Part shown: positions 30,202 to 40,042 of the stretch, piece after piece
How the letters are laid out: each line of letters opens with the position of its first letter
Position numbering within the stretch: the first letter of the stretch is position 1
The notes under the pieces: model-generated
Told to the model about the DNA's origin: nothing
Seen by the model: the letters and a program-made list of their open reading frames with translations, nothing else
Databases searched by the model: none
Assembly: GCA_902539035.1 (NCBI GenBank)
Contig: CACBHL010000002.1
Location: forward strand, 1-64,000
Source: an uncultured Pelagibacteraceae bacterium
Lineage (GTDB): Bacteria > Pseudomonadota > Alphaproteobacteria > Pelagibacterales > Pelagibacteraceae
Direction of reading: 5' to 3'
Length of the DNA: 64,000 nt
Translations under genes and position numbers: made by a program

Positions 30202-31112
30202 TGAAAAAAAATGTCATTGTCTCAATAGCAGATGCTAACTATTTTCATTTATTAGATGAATTAATCAATTCAATTAAAAGGTTCGAAAATAGTAAAGATA
30301 TTGCAATTTGTATCTTAGATGTAGGGTTAACTGACCAACAAAAGAATGATTTATTAGTAAAAGTTGATGAAATTAAACCAGCAGAGTGGGATATAAAAGT
30401 TCCTGACAGTAAAATAAAAGGACGTGAGTGGTTAAAATGTAATGTCTCTAGGGCTTTTTTACCTAAATATTTTCCCAACTATGAAAAATATTTATGGATT
30501 GATTGCGATGCATGGGTAAACGATTGGAAAACTATAGAGCTCTATTTCAGAGCATGTGACAATGGTAAACTAGGTATTACTCAAACAATTGGACCTGGTT
30601 ATAAAATTACTTCTAAAGTCAATTGGATTTTTAAAAAACTCGCAATTATAAAATCACAAAATTTCAAACATGCAGTTAAATCAAATATTGGTTATGAAAA
30701 AGCAAGAAAGTTAGCCTTTGCTCCTCATATAAATGTAGGTGTTTTTTCTTTAGAAAAAAATTCAAGTACTTGGGCTTCATGGCAAAAAAATTTACATCAA
30801 ACTTTAAAAAGTGGAAATATATGGGGATCAGAGCAATTGGCAATTAATATGTCGGTATACATTGAGAATATAGATACAGAATTTTTACCTCTTAATTGTA
30901 ATTGGATTACAAGCAACCTTTTGCCTAAGTATGATGAGGTTAACAATACATTTGTTGAACCTTATTTGCCAAATTATAAAATAGGTATAATGCATTTAGC
31001 TGCTGGTATCTGGAGGGATAATAAGGATATGAGATTAAACAAAGATGTTAAAATAGATATTCAAACCCTAACAGGTAAAATTTTAAATAAAAGTTTAAGA
31101 TTTAATAATTAA
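30201..31112 (+). CDS. GT8-like glycosyltransferase
   Basis: 303 aa; ADANYFHLLDELINSIKRF, KYLWIDCDAWVNDW (DxD), GSEQLAINM. Confidence 0.6.
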   Translation: MKKNVIVSIADANYFHLLDELINSIKRFENSKDIAICILDVGLTDQQKNDLLVKVDEIKPAEWDIKVPDSKIKGREWLKCNVSRAFLPKYFPNYEKYLWIDCDAWVNDWKTIELYFRACDNGKLGITQTIGPGYKITSKVNWIFKKLAIIKSQNFKHAVKSNIGYEKARKLAFAPHINVGVFSLEKNSSTWASWQKNLHQTLKSGNIWGSEQLAINMSVYIENIDTEFLPLNCNWITSNLLPKYDEVNNTFVEPYLPNYKIGIMHLAAGIWRDNKDMRLNKDVKIDIQTLTGKILNKSLRFNN

Positions 31113-31724
31113 TTGAAAAAAAACAAAATCTCTAAAAACTGGATAAATAAACAGCGAAGAGATATTTTTGTAAGACAATCTAAAGTAGATGGTTATAGAG
31201 CGAGATCAGCATATAAGCTAATGGAAATTGATGAAAAATTTAGGATCTTTAAAGGAGGTTTATCAGTAATTGATATCGGTGCCGCTCCAGGTAGTTGGTC
31301 ACAATATGCAGTGAAAGCTGCTAAAAATGGAAAACTAATATCTATAGATTTAAAAAAAATGGAACCAATTGGCAATAGTATACAAATTCAAGGAGATTTC
31401 ACTAATACCGAAATACAAGATGAGATTAAAAAAAATATTAATGGTAAAGTAGATGTTGTTATGTCAGATATGGCAGTAGATACCACTGGAATTAAAAATA
31501 TAGACTCAATTCAAACAGGAGAACTTTGTAAAGAAGCGATGTTTTTTGCTAAAGATTTAGTAAAAAATAATGGCTATTTTATATCAAAAATTTTTATGGG
31601 TGGTACATTTAATGAAATAATTGCTGAGGGTAAAAAATTTTTTAAAGAAGTAAAGGTTTTTAAACCAAAATCGAGTCGAAAAGATTCTAAAGAGAGTTTT
31701 ATAATTTGTAGAAAAATTCGATAG
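31113..31724 (+). CDS. rlmE: 23S rRNA (uridine-2'-O-)-methyltransferase
   Basis: 203 aa; RARSAYKLMEID, VIDIGAAPGSWSQYA, VMSDMAVDTTG, KSSRKDSKESFIICRK; TTG start. Confidence 0.95.
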   Translation: MKKNKISKNWINKQRRDIFVRQSKVDGYRARSAYKLMEIDEKFRIFKGGLSVIDIGAAPGSWSQYAVKAAKNGKLISIDLKKMEPIGNSIQIQGDFTNTEIQDEIKKNINGKVDVVMSDMAVDTTGIKNIDSIQTGELCKEAMFFAKDLVKNNGYFISKIFMGGTFNEIIAEGKKFFKEVKVFKPKSSRKDSKESFIICRKIR

Positions 31725-31761
31725 GGACTTTTATTTTAAAAGGAATCGTATATAAAAGATC

Positions 31762-32838
31762 ATGGTTCCTATAAAAGAAGCTCTTACCTTTGACGACGTC
31801 ACATTAGTGCCAAATTACTCAGAAATATTACCCTCTGAAGTTGATACAACTGTCTCATTAACTGCTCGACTTAAACTAAAAGTACCACTTTTATCTTCAG
31901 CTATGGACACTGTTACAGAGAGCAAAATGGCTATAGCAATGGCAAAAGCTGGCGGTATCGGAGTTATTCATCGTAATCTTAATATCAAGCAACAAATTTT
32001 AGAAATTAAAAAAGTAAAAAAACTCTCTTTACAAGTTGGAGCAGCAATAGGTGCTTCAGAACAAGAGTTTATTAGAGCAAAAGAAATTATTAAAGAGGGT
32101 GTTGATCTTATTGTAATTGATACTGCACATGGGCATACAAAAAAAGTTGGTGATATAATTAAATACGTAAAAAAAACAAAAAGTAATAAAACAGCCTTGT
32201 GCGCAGGTAATATAGCTACTCCTGAGGCAGCAAAATTCTTAATTAAATTAGGTGTTGATATTATAAAAGTTGGAATTGGACCTGGATCTATTTGCACTAC
32301 AAGATTGGTAGCTGGAATTGGAGTCCCTCAATTGAGTGCAATTTTGTCAGTCAGAAATGGAGTAAAAAATAAAAAAGTGAAAATAATTTCAGATGGGGGA
32401 ATTAAATACTCAGGTGATTTAGCAAAAGCATTTGCTGCAGGAGCTGATGCTGTAATGATAGGATCATTGTTTGCTGGGACGAATGAAACACCCGGAAAAT
32501 TAATTAAGAAAAATGGCAAATTGTATAAAAGCTTTCGTGGGATGGGATCAGTTGGAGCTATGAACAAAGGTTCTGCAGATAGGTATTTTCAAAAGACGCA
32601 GAAAGATGTTTCCAAGTATGTAGCTGAAGGTGTTGAGGGATTTGTTAAATATAAAGGCGATGTAGGAAGTATAATATATAAATTAGTTGGTGGTTTAAGA
32701 TCATCTATGGGATATCTAGGTTCAAAAAATATTATAAAACTTAGAAATAAACCTCATTTTGTCAAAATCACAAAAGCAGGATTTTATGAAAGTATGGTTC
32801 ATAACGTTGATATGGTCAAAAAAGATAGTAAATACTGA
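31762..32838 (+). CDS. guaB: IMP dehydrogenase lacking the CBS-domain insert
   Basis: 358 aa; [67 protein letters not shown] runs directly into [10 protein letters not shown]. Confidence 0.94.
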   Translation: MVPIKEALTFDDVTLVPNYSEILPSEVDTTVSLTARLKLKVPLLSSAMDTVTESKMAIAMAKAGGIGVIHRNLNIKQQILEIKKVKKLSLQVGAAIGASEQEFIRAKEIIKEGVDLIVIDTAHGHTKKVGDIIKYVKKTKSNKTALCAGNIATPEAAKFLIKLGVDIIKVGIGPGSICTTRLVAGIGVPQLSAILSVRNGVKNKKVKIISDGGIKYSGDLAKAFAAGADAVMIGSLFAGTNETPGKLIKKNGKLYKSFRGMGSVGAMNKGSADRYFQKTQKDVSKYVAEGVEGFVKYKGDVGSIIYKLVGGLRSSMGYLGSKNIIKLRNKPHFVKITKAGFYESMVHNVDMVKKDSKY

Positions 32839-33275
32839 TGCTTAGACATTTTAAAATTATTACAATATCAATTGCGTTTTTATTTGTTCAATCAGTGTCT
32901 TTTTGTAACGATAATTTTTTCAAAAATGCGTTAAAATTTTATGAAAATGAAAAATATGACGATGCTAGATTTTTATTTGAACGAAATATAGTTTTCAATC
33001 CAAAGGATGCTAACTCATATTTGTACCTCGCAAAAATTTATAATCATGAGAAAGATCAAAGAAAAGAGGAAAATAACCTAGAAACAGCTCTACTTATTGA
33101 ACCAAACAATGAGGAGGCTTTATTGATGATGATAAAAATATCTGTTGAAAAATCTAACTATGATAAGGTTAAAAGTCTTTCAGAGGCATTCTCAAAAGTT
33201 TGCAAGAAATTATGTGATGAAAATAAAAATATAAAAGAATCATTAAAAAATATAGATCCTAAAAATGAGTCTTGA
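32838..33275 (+). CDS. Small exported TPR-repeat protein
   Basis: 145 aa; signal peptide; [35 protein letters not shown]. Confidence 0.7.
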   Translation: MLRHFKIITISIAFLFVQSVSFCNDNFFKNALKFYENEKYDDARFLFERNIVFNPKDANSYLYLAKIYNHEKDQRKEENNLETALLIEPNNEEALLMMIKISVEKSNYDKVKSLSEAFSKVCKKLCDENKNIKESLKNIDPKNES

Positions 33276-34827
33276 TCGAAATCTAGACAAAATCTTGATA
33301 GTAGACTTTGGATCCCAGTTTACTCAATTAATAGCACGTAGAATAAGGGAATTAGGGGTCTTTTCAGAAATAGTAAGTCATAAAAAAATTAAACTTAAGG
33401 ATATAAATAAAAGTGTAAGAGGAATAATTTTATCTGGAGGTCCACTAAATGTTTACCAAATAAATAAATACTCATTTGATAAAAAAATACTAAATTTAAA
33501 TCGTCCAATTTTAGGAATTTGTTTTGGCCATCAAATACTTTCAAAATTAAATGGTGGAAAAGTAAAACAATCAAAACATCGAGAATTTGGCCTTGCCAAT
33601 ATTTATAAAAAAAATGATAGTCTGTTAACTAAAAATTTTTTTGGTGCAACAAAAACCAAAAAAGTATGGATGAGTCATGCAGATCAAGTATCTAAATTAC
33701 CTTTAAATTTTAAGATTATTGCTTCAAGCACAAATTCTAAATTTGCAATTGTTGAGAATAAAACTAAAAATTTTTTTGGAATACAATTTCATCCTGAGGT
33801 TACTCATACTGAAAACGGAAAAAAACTCATAAGCAACTTCATTTTCTTAATATGTAAAATTAAAAGAAACTGGTCATCTAAAGATCAAAAATTAAAATTA
33901 ATCAAAGAAGTAAAATCACAAGTAGGTAAAAACAAAGTTATATGTGCTTTATCTGGTGGTGTAGATAGCAGTGTTGTTGCTCAGCTACTAAATAAAGCAA
34001 TAGGAAAAAAATTATATTGTATTTTCGTTAATACAGGTCTTCTAAGAAAAAATGAAGAAATTCAGGTAGTTCAAACTTTTAAGAAGCGATTAAAAATGAA
34101 TTTAATTTATGTAAATGCAGACAAAGAATTTTTATCTAAATTAAAAAATGTTTCTGATCCAGAAAAAAAAAGAAAAATAATTGGAAGTCTATTTATTAAA
34201 ATATTTGAACGTTATGCAAAAAAAATTAAAAATGTAAGTTTTTTAGCACAAGGAACACTTTATCCTGATTTAATTGAAAGTAGATCAGTTACAGGCAGCC
34301 AAACTTCAAAAATTAAATCTCACCATAATGTAGGTGGTTTGCCAAAAAAAATGAATTTGAAATTGGTTGAACCATTAAAATTTTTATTTAAAGATGAAGT
34401 CAGAAAATTAGGTTTAGAATTAAATTTAAGTAAAGAAATAATCTCCAGACATCCTTTCCCTGGCCCAGGGTTAGCGATAAGAATGCCTGGTGTAATCACT
34501 AACGAAAAGATTAAAATCTTAAAAGAAGCTGATTATTATTTTATACAAGCATTAAGGGAACACGGACTTTATCACAAAATATGGCAAGCCTACGCTGCAC
34601 TTCTTCCGGTTAAAACCGTAGGTGTAATGGGCGATAATAGAACTTATGAATATCTTTGCTTGTTAAGGGCTATAACTTCTGAGGATGGGATGACTGCTGA
34701 TTTTTATGAGTTTAGAAAGTCTTTCATGCAAACTATATCTAATAAAATAGTCAATAGTATTAGAGGTATAAATAGAGTTGTGTATGATGTTACCTCAAAA
34801 CCTCCGAGTACTATTGAATTAGAGTAG
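33265..34827 (+). CDS. guaA: GMP synthase (glutamine-hydrolysing)
   Basis: 520 aa; [47 protein letters not shown]. Confidence 0.98.
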   Translation: MSLDRNLDKILIVDFGSQFTQLIARRIRELGVFSEIVSHKKIKLKDINKSVRGIILSGGPLNVYQINKYSFDKKILNLNRPILGICFGHQILSKLNGGKVKQSKHREFGLANIYKKNDSLLTKNFFGATKTKKVWMSHADQVSKLPLNFKIIASSTNSKFAIVENKTKNFFGIQFHPEVTHTENGKKLISNFIFLICKIKRNWSSKDQKLKLIKEVKSQVGKNKVICALSGGVDSSVVAQLLNKAIGKKLYCIFVNTGLLRKNEEIQVVQTFKKRLKMNLIYVNADKEFLSKLKNVSDPEKKRKIIGSLFIKIFERYAKKIKNVSFLAQGTLYPDLIESRSVTGSQTSKIKSHHNVGGLPKKMNLKLVEPLKFLFKDEVRKLGLELNLSKEIISRHPFPGPGLAIRMPGVITNEKIKILKEADYYFIQALREHGLYHKIWQAYAALLPVKTVGVMGDNRTYEYLCLLRAITSEDGMTADFYEFRKSFMQTISNKIVNSIRGINRVVYDVTSKPPSTIELE

Positions 34828-34849
34828 TTTTAAACTATAAAGTACTTCT

Positions 34850-35269
34850 ATGAAATATTTACATACAATGATTAGAATTAAGAATGTAGATGAGTCTTTA
34901 AAATTTTTTTGTGATGGTCTTGGTCTTAAAGAAACAAGAAGAATGGAAGATGAAAAGGGAAGATATACACTTATTTTTCTTGCTGCACCTAATGATGATA
35001 AAGCAGAAATTGAATTAACCTATAATTGGGATGGAGACGAATTGGGAGAAGGCTCAAGAAATTTTGGTCATCTCGCTTACCGTGTAGATAATATTTATGA
35101 AACTTGTAAAAGATTAATGGATATGGGTTACACTATCAATAGACCGCCAAGAGATGGTCACATGGCATTTGTTAGATCTCCAGATAAGATTTCTATTGAA
35201 ATTCTTCAAGAAGGGAACCTAGAGCCTAAAGAACCTTGGGTTTCTATGGAGAATTCTGGCTCTTGGTAA
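34850..35269 (+). CDS. gloA: Lactoylglutathione lyase / VOC-family glyoxalase I
   Basis: 139 aa; HTMIRIKNVDESLKFFCDGLGLKETRRME, FGHLAYRVDNIYETC. Confidence 0.92.
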   Translation: MKYLHTMIRIKNVDESLKFFCDGLGLKETRRMEDEKGRYTLIFLAAPNDDKAEIELTYNWDGDELGEGSRNFGHLAYRVDNIYETCKRLMDMGYTINRPPRDGHMAFVRSPDKISIEILQEGNLEPKEPWVSMENSGSW

Positions 35270-35273
35270 GCCA

Positions 35274-36047
35274 ATGCATAAAAAAATATTATCTATAATT
35301 AGAAAAAAAAATAAAACCAAAATAGTGAGTTTATCTGCTTATTCTAAAAATGTAGCAGAGATTATCGATAACCATTGTGATATAGTTCTTGTTGGTGACT
35401 CGCTTGGGTCTGTTTTATACAATTACAAATCAACACGAGAAGTTTCATTAGATACAATGATCGAACATTCTAAAAGTGTGAGATTAGGAGTTAAAAAAAG
35501 TTTGATGGTCGTTGATATGCCTTATAACACTTATCGAAATTCCAGAGAGGCACTTAAGAATGCAAAAAAAATAATGTCAAAAACTAAATGTGATGCTTTA
35601 AAATTAGAAGGTGGAAAAAAAATTTATGAAATTATTAAAAATTTAGTAAAGAATAATATTCCTGTTATGGGTCATTTAGGGCTTCTTCCTCAGTCAGCCA
35701 AGAATTTTAAGTTTAAGGGTAAAAAAAATTACGAAAGAGAAAAAATTTTAAAAGAAGCAAAATTACTAGAGACTGCAGGTGTTTTTTCGATGGTATTAGA
35801 ATGCATAGAAAGCTCGCTAGCAAAAACCATCACAAAAAGTATAAAAATCCCAACAATTGGTATAGGAGCATCAAATAATTGTGATGGGCAAATTTTAGTT
35901 TTTGATGACTTAATTGGTTTAAATCCAATTAATGTTAGATTTATAAAGAAATACACGAACATCAGAAAAGAGATTGCTAAATCTGTATCAACTTATGCGA
36001 GAGAAGTGAAAAGTAAGAAATTTCCACTAAAAAAACACTCTTATTAA
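35274..36047 (+). CDS. panB: 3-methyl-2-oxobutanoate hydroxymethyltransferase
   Basis: 257 aa; VLVGDSLGSVLYNYKST, ALKLEGG, VMGHLGLLPQSA, IGIGASNNCDGQILVFDDL. Confidence 0.93.
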   Translation: MHKKILSIIRKKNKTKIVSLSAYSKNVAEIIDNHCDIVLVGDSLGSVLYNYKSTREVSLDTMIEHSKSVRLGVKKSLMVVDMPYNTYRNSREALKNAKKIMSKTKCDALKLEGGKKIYEIIKNLVKNNIPVMGHLGLLPQSAKNFKFKGKKNYEREKILKEAKLLETAGVFSMVLECIESSLAKTITKSIKIPTIGIGASNNCDGQILVFDDLIGLNPINVRFIKKYTNIRKEIAKSVSTYAREVKSKKFPLKKHSY

Positions 36048-36662
36048 TTAAAAGTATTTTTTAAATTCTTCATTAATATTTAGAATTTCTAAATCTACCA
36101 GTCCACCAATAATTAATTGAAGACCAACAATTAAAATAAATACTAAACCAACATAAGCAATCCAGATATGTTGTTGTATATATTTTGCCATATAAGTTGC
36201 TAGTGCACCCGTTAAAACTACAGACAATACAAGGCCAAAAATCATAAACCCAAAATACCCTTTTGCTGCACCAACTACACCAATGACGTTATCAAAACTA
36301 ATTGTGATATCGGCAAATAAAACCTTATATACACTTTTAATAAAAGAGGGCTCTTTTGATTTTTTGGTAGGAGATTTTTTTTCTTTTTTAATTTCTACTA
36401 AATCTTTTCTCAGATCATTAACGATCCATATTAATAATAGGCCTCCTAAAATTTTAATGAAATAAAACTTAAATAAGTATGTAGCAAATACTGCGAAAAT
36501 AACTTTAAAAACTAAAGCACCAGCAACACCCCACAAAATAATTTTTTTTCGATTTTTTGGTACAAAATTTGCAGCTATAAGTCCAATAATGATAGCATTA
36601 TCTGCAGCTAAAATTATATCTATAAAGATTATTTGAATTAAAATTATTAGTTGTTCAATCAA
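36048..36662 (-). CDS. TerC-family integral membrane protein
   Basis: 204 aa; IIFIDIILAADNAIIIGLIAA, FADITISFDNVIGVVGAAKG. Confidence 0.92.
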   Translation of the reverse strand: MIEQLIILIQIIFIDIILAADNAIIIGLIAANFVPKNRKKIILWGVAGALVFKVIFAVFATYLFKFYFIKILGGLLLIWIVNDLRKDLVEIKKEKKSPTKKSKEPSFIKSVYKVLFADITISFDNVIGVVGAAKGYFGFMIFGLVLSVVLTGALATYMAKYIQQHIWIAYVGLVFILIVGLQLIIGGLVDLEILNINEEFKKYF

Positions 36663-36664
36663 AA

Positions 36665-37159
36665 TTAATAATATTTAGATTTTTTTGTACCATCTATTAC
36701 AGCTTTTAATTCGTTATATTCTTTACAATTACAAGTTTCTAAAATTTTTAATCTTTCTTTCGCCAAATCTAATCTGTTAGTTGCGACATATAACTCACCT
36801 AAATATTCGTTTATACCTATATGATTTGGATTTATTTCTAGTCCTAATAGATAATATTTTTCACCATTTTCAAAATCACCAAGTTTTCTTGTTGTAAAAC
36901 CTAAGTAGTTTAGCGTATCTGGTTGGCTTGGTTTTTTCTTGTTGGATTTAATTAACAACTTTTGAGCTTTTTCGTATTTTTTGTTAGCTTTTTCAGTTTT
37001 ACCATTTTTTTCTAATTTTTTTGCAGACTTAATTAGCACTACTGCTTTATCGTAATCAGATTTTAATTTAGAACTATCATCACTGGAATTAGATCCAGCT
37101 GCAAAAGATTTTGTCGTTAATAATAGGAATAATAAAATAATAATATAATTTTTAATCAT
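36665..37159 (-). CDS. Exported TPR-repeat protein
   Basis: 164 aa; signal peptide; KPSQPDTLNYLGFTTRKLGDFENGEKYYLLGLEINPNHIGINEYLGELY. Confidence 0.8.
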   Translation of the reverse strand: MIKNYIIILLFLLLTTKSFAAGSNSSDDSSKLKSDYDKAVVLIKSAKKLEKNGKTEKANKKYEKAQKLLIKSNKKKPSQPDTLNYLGFTTRKLGDFENGEKYYLLGLEINPNHIGINEYLGELYVATNRLDLAKERLKILETCNCKEYNELKAVIDGTKKSKYY

Positions 37160-37932
37160 TAGCTAAATTTTTTCATTTTTGTTAAAGGTTTTAATTCAAA
37201 TTTATTTTCTAACAATAATTCTTTAATTGCAATTGCAGTTGAAAGAGAACTATCGTTATCACCGTGTACACATATAGAGTCTATTTCACAAGGAATTTGT
37301 TTACCACTGTGACAATTGATTGACTGATTTTGAACCATACTCAAAACATGTTTTTTAGCTTGAGATGGATTAGTAATTAAAGCATGAGGTAATTTTCTTG
37401 AAACAAGGTTACCCTCATCATCATAGGTTCTATCTGCAAATATTTCACAAGCTATCTTCATATCTATTTCTTTTGCAGCAATTTCCATTTTTGAACCTGT
37501 TAATACTAAGTAAATTAAATCTTTATCAATATCATAAATTGTTTTTGCAAGTATCTTTGATAATTCTAAGTCCTCACAAGCCATATTATTTAATGCGCCA
37601 TGAGGCTTAATATGAGTAACTTTTTCTCCATGATTTTCAGCAATTTTTTGTAAAATTTCATACTGTTCAATTATCAATTTTTCAATTTCACTTTTAGATA
37701 AATTCATTCTTTTTCTTCCAAAATTTTCTAAATCTTTAAAAGAAGGATGAGCTCCAATACTTACTCCATTTTTTTTTGATATTTGAACAACTTCACTCAT
37801 AGTTTGGTTGTCACCAGCGTGATAACCACATGCAACACTGGCAGAATTAACAATCGCTAGTAAATCAGGGTCGTTTTTATTTGAATGATGGACCGATTTT
37901 TCACCTAAATCACAATTTATATTTATTTCCAT
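37159..37932 (-). CDS. pxpA: 5-oxoprolinase subunit A (LamB/YcsF family)
   Basis: 257 aa; NINCDLGEKSV, SVACGYHAGD, IGAHPSFKDLENFGRKRM, KPHGALNN, FADRTYDDEGNLVSR. Confidence 0.94.
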   Translation of the reverse strand: MEININCDLGEKSVHHSNKNDPDLLAIVNSASVACGYHAGDNQTMSEVVQISKKNGVSIGAHPSFKDLENFGRKRMNLSKSEIEKLIIEQYEILQKIAENHGEKVTHIKPHGALNNMACEDLELSKILAKTIYDIDKDLIYLVLTGSKMEIAAKEIDMKIACEIFADRTYDDEGNLVSRKLPHALITNPSQAKKHVLSMVQNQSINCHSGKQIPCEIDSICVHGDNDSSLSTAIAIKELLLENKFELKPLTKMKKFS

Positions 37933-38015
37933 ATTTTTATGAAATTATAGCACAAGGTTATAAAAAATATAAATAACTATATTTAATTTAACAAAACTTT
38001 TTTATTATACAAAAT

Positions 38016-39266
38016 ATGAATGAAATAAGTATTTCCAAGGCAGTCAAAATCCTGAAATCTAAAAATAAAAATATTGCTTTTATAGATGTTAGAAAAAGAG
38101 AAAAATATGTTCAAGGTTTTGCATTTGGTTCTATTAATTGTGAGATTACAAAACTCAATGAAAATATAATTGATTTAGTCCCTAACAATAAAACTATAAT
38201 TTTATTAATTGGAATTGAAAATGATACTAATAAAAAAAAAATTTTTAAAATACTTAATAAATTTGAATTTAAAAGTTATTTTACAATTGAAGGAGACTAT
38301 AAGACATGGGTTAAAAAAAAATTACCATTCTGGAAAGGGGAATATACCTCTTCCAAAGCTTTTGGCGAATGGGTAGATAAATCATCAAATATAAAAAATA
38401 TTTTTCCAAATGAATTAAAAAAAATTCACAAAACAAATAATTTTTTACAAATCGACACACGGCCTAAGATTGAATTTGAAAAATTTAGTCTCCCTTTTTC
38501 TCACCATTGCTCAGGAGGAGAATTACCAATTTTTCTAAATAACAATTTGAATAATAACAAAACTTATATAGTTCATTGTGCAGGTCGGACTCGAAGTATT
38601 GTGGCTTATCAAACTTTAAAAGATTTCAATTTTAAAAATAAAAAATATGTTTTAAATGGTGGTACCCAAAACTGGGTTTTGTCAGGTTATGGCAGAGTTT
38701 ATAATAATAAGTCACAGCTTAACAACACAAAAATTAATTTAGATAAAGATCTAAAGTTATCCAAAGAAATTTCAAAAAAATTTAAAATACCCACTACTGT
38801 TAAAAGCATTCATGATCCAAATAATTATTTTTTTCAAATAAATTCTGAAATAAAGAATTTTCAAAATATTAAGGGATGGAGGAATGTTAACGCAACAACT
38901 TTGATACAAAATACAGATAAATTTATTGCGTCCACTTTGTCAAAAATCTTTGTATATTCTTTTATTCCTTCATCATCATTATTTTCAGTAATTTGGTTAA
39001 GGCGTATGGGCTATAATGCAATTTGGCAGGTTAAAAAACCAAGATCTATGAATAAAAAGTATCAACCAACTAAAAATTACCCCACGTATTTTTTTCCTAA
39101 AAGGCACCTTGGAAATAAAAATCATTCAAGAGGATATTTAAATTGGGAGCACTCACTGATACCCACAATTAATAAATGGGGATGTCGATACCCCTGGGTT
39201 TCAGCTAATAGTTTTAATCTAAAAAATCCTGAACATATTATTTATAAAGTTTATCGTAATTTTTAG
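38016..39266 (+). CDS. Multi-rhodanese-domain protein
   Basis: 416 aa; N-terminal rhodanese without catalytic Cys, second with VHCAGRTRS active-site loop, uncharacterised C-terminal part. Confidence 0.75.
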   Translation: MNEISISKAVKILKSKNKNIAFIDVRKREKYVQGFAFGSINCEITKLNENIIDLVPNNKTIILLIGIENDTNKKKIFKILNKFEFKSYFTIEGDYKTWVKKKLPFWKGEYTSSKAFGEWVDKSSNIKNIFPNELKKIHKTNNFLQIDTRPKIEFEKFSLPFSHHCSGGELPIFLNNNLNNNKTYIVHCAGRTRSIVAYQTLKDFNFKNKKYVLNGGTQNWVLSGYGRVYNNKSQLNNTKINLDKDLKLSKEISKKFKIPTTVKSIHDPNNYFFQINSEIKNFQNIKGWRNVNATTLIQNTDKFIASTLSKIFVYSFIPSSSLFSVIWLRRMGYNAIWQVKKPRSMNKKYQPTKNYPTYFFPKRHLGNKNHSRGYLNWEHSLIPTINKWGCRYPWVSANSFNLKNPEHIIYKVYRNF

Positions 39267-40036
39267 AACGTCAGTGCTTTATAAATCATTGCACTACCAC
39301 CAATAACTACGCAGACCTCAATAATAATTGTGTGCATTTTGACACCTAATTTATCCGCAATTCTCTTTGCTGTATAAGATCCAAATATAGCAACTATACC
39401 TATCATTGAACCTACATACAACGCATCAAGGTTTAGTAATCCTAAATTCCAATATGATATGAGGCGTATGATTACATTTATAAGTGTTATAAAAGAATCG
39501 GTACCTATAATTTGAGGTCCTACCAATCCATTTGCAGCGAGGGCTGTTAATAAAACAGAACCTGGCCCTAGTATTACACCACTTATTGTTCCATAAAATA
39601 TAGCCATTACTCCTAATCCTACCCAACCAATAGTAAGATTAATTTTCTTAAATACTCTTCTCAAAATTACAATGAAGGCTAACCCAAAGCCCAAACAGAA
39701 ATATAATGTTTTTTCAGATACTGACGCATAGAAATTTGTGCCTACAATTAAGAATGGGGTAGAAATTATTGCAAAATAAATACCTTTTTTCCAAAAAATA
39801 TTTTTTCGGTAATAATACATCCTTGATACATTTGAAAACAAAACAAATACTGACATTAGAGGCACTAATAATTTTACAGGTATAAAAGGTGATACTAATA
39901 AACCAAGAGTCATACCTCCCCCATATCCAGATATTCCTGAAACAACAGATGCAAAAAAAGCGGTTAATATTAATATTGTGAGCTCAATTACTCCTAGACT
40001 AGCAAATAAAGCACCTATGTCAAAATCAGTTTCCAT
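39263..40036 (-). CDS. TauE/SafE-family membrane transporter
   Basis: 257 aa, multi-TM; VVSGISGYGGGMTLGLLVSPFIP. Confidence 0.85.
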   Translation of the reverse strand: METDFDIGALFASLGVIELTILILTAFFASVVSGISGYGGGMTLGLLVSPFIPVKLLVPLMSVFVLFSNVSRMYYYRKNIFWKKGIYFAIISTPFLIVGTNFYASVSEKTLYFCLGFGLAFIVILRRVFKKINLTIGWVGLGVMAIFYGTISGVILGPGSVLLTALAANGLVGPQIIGTDSFITLINVIIRLISYWNLGLLNLDALYVGSMIGIVAIFGSYTAKRIADKLGVKMHTIIIEVCVVIGGSAMIYKALTF

Positions 40037-40042
40037 GTAAGA

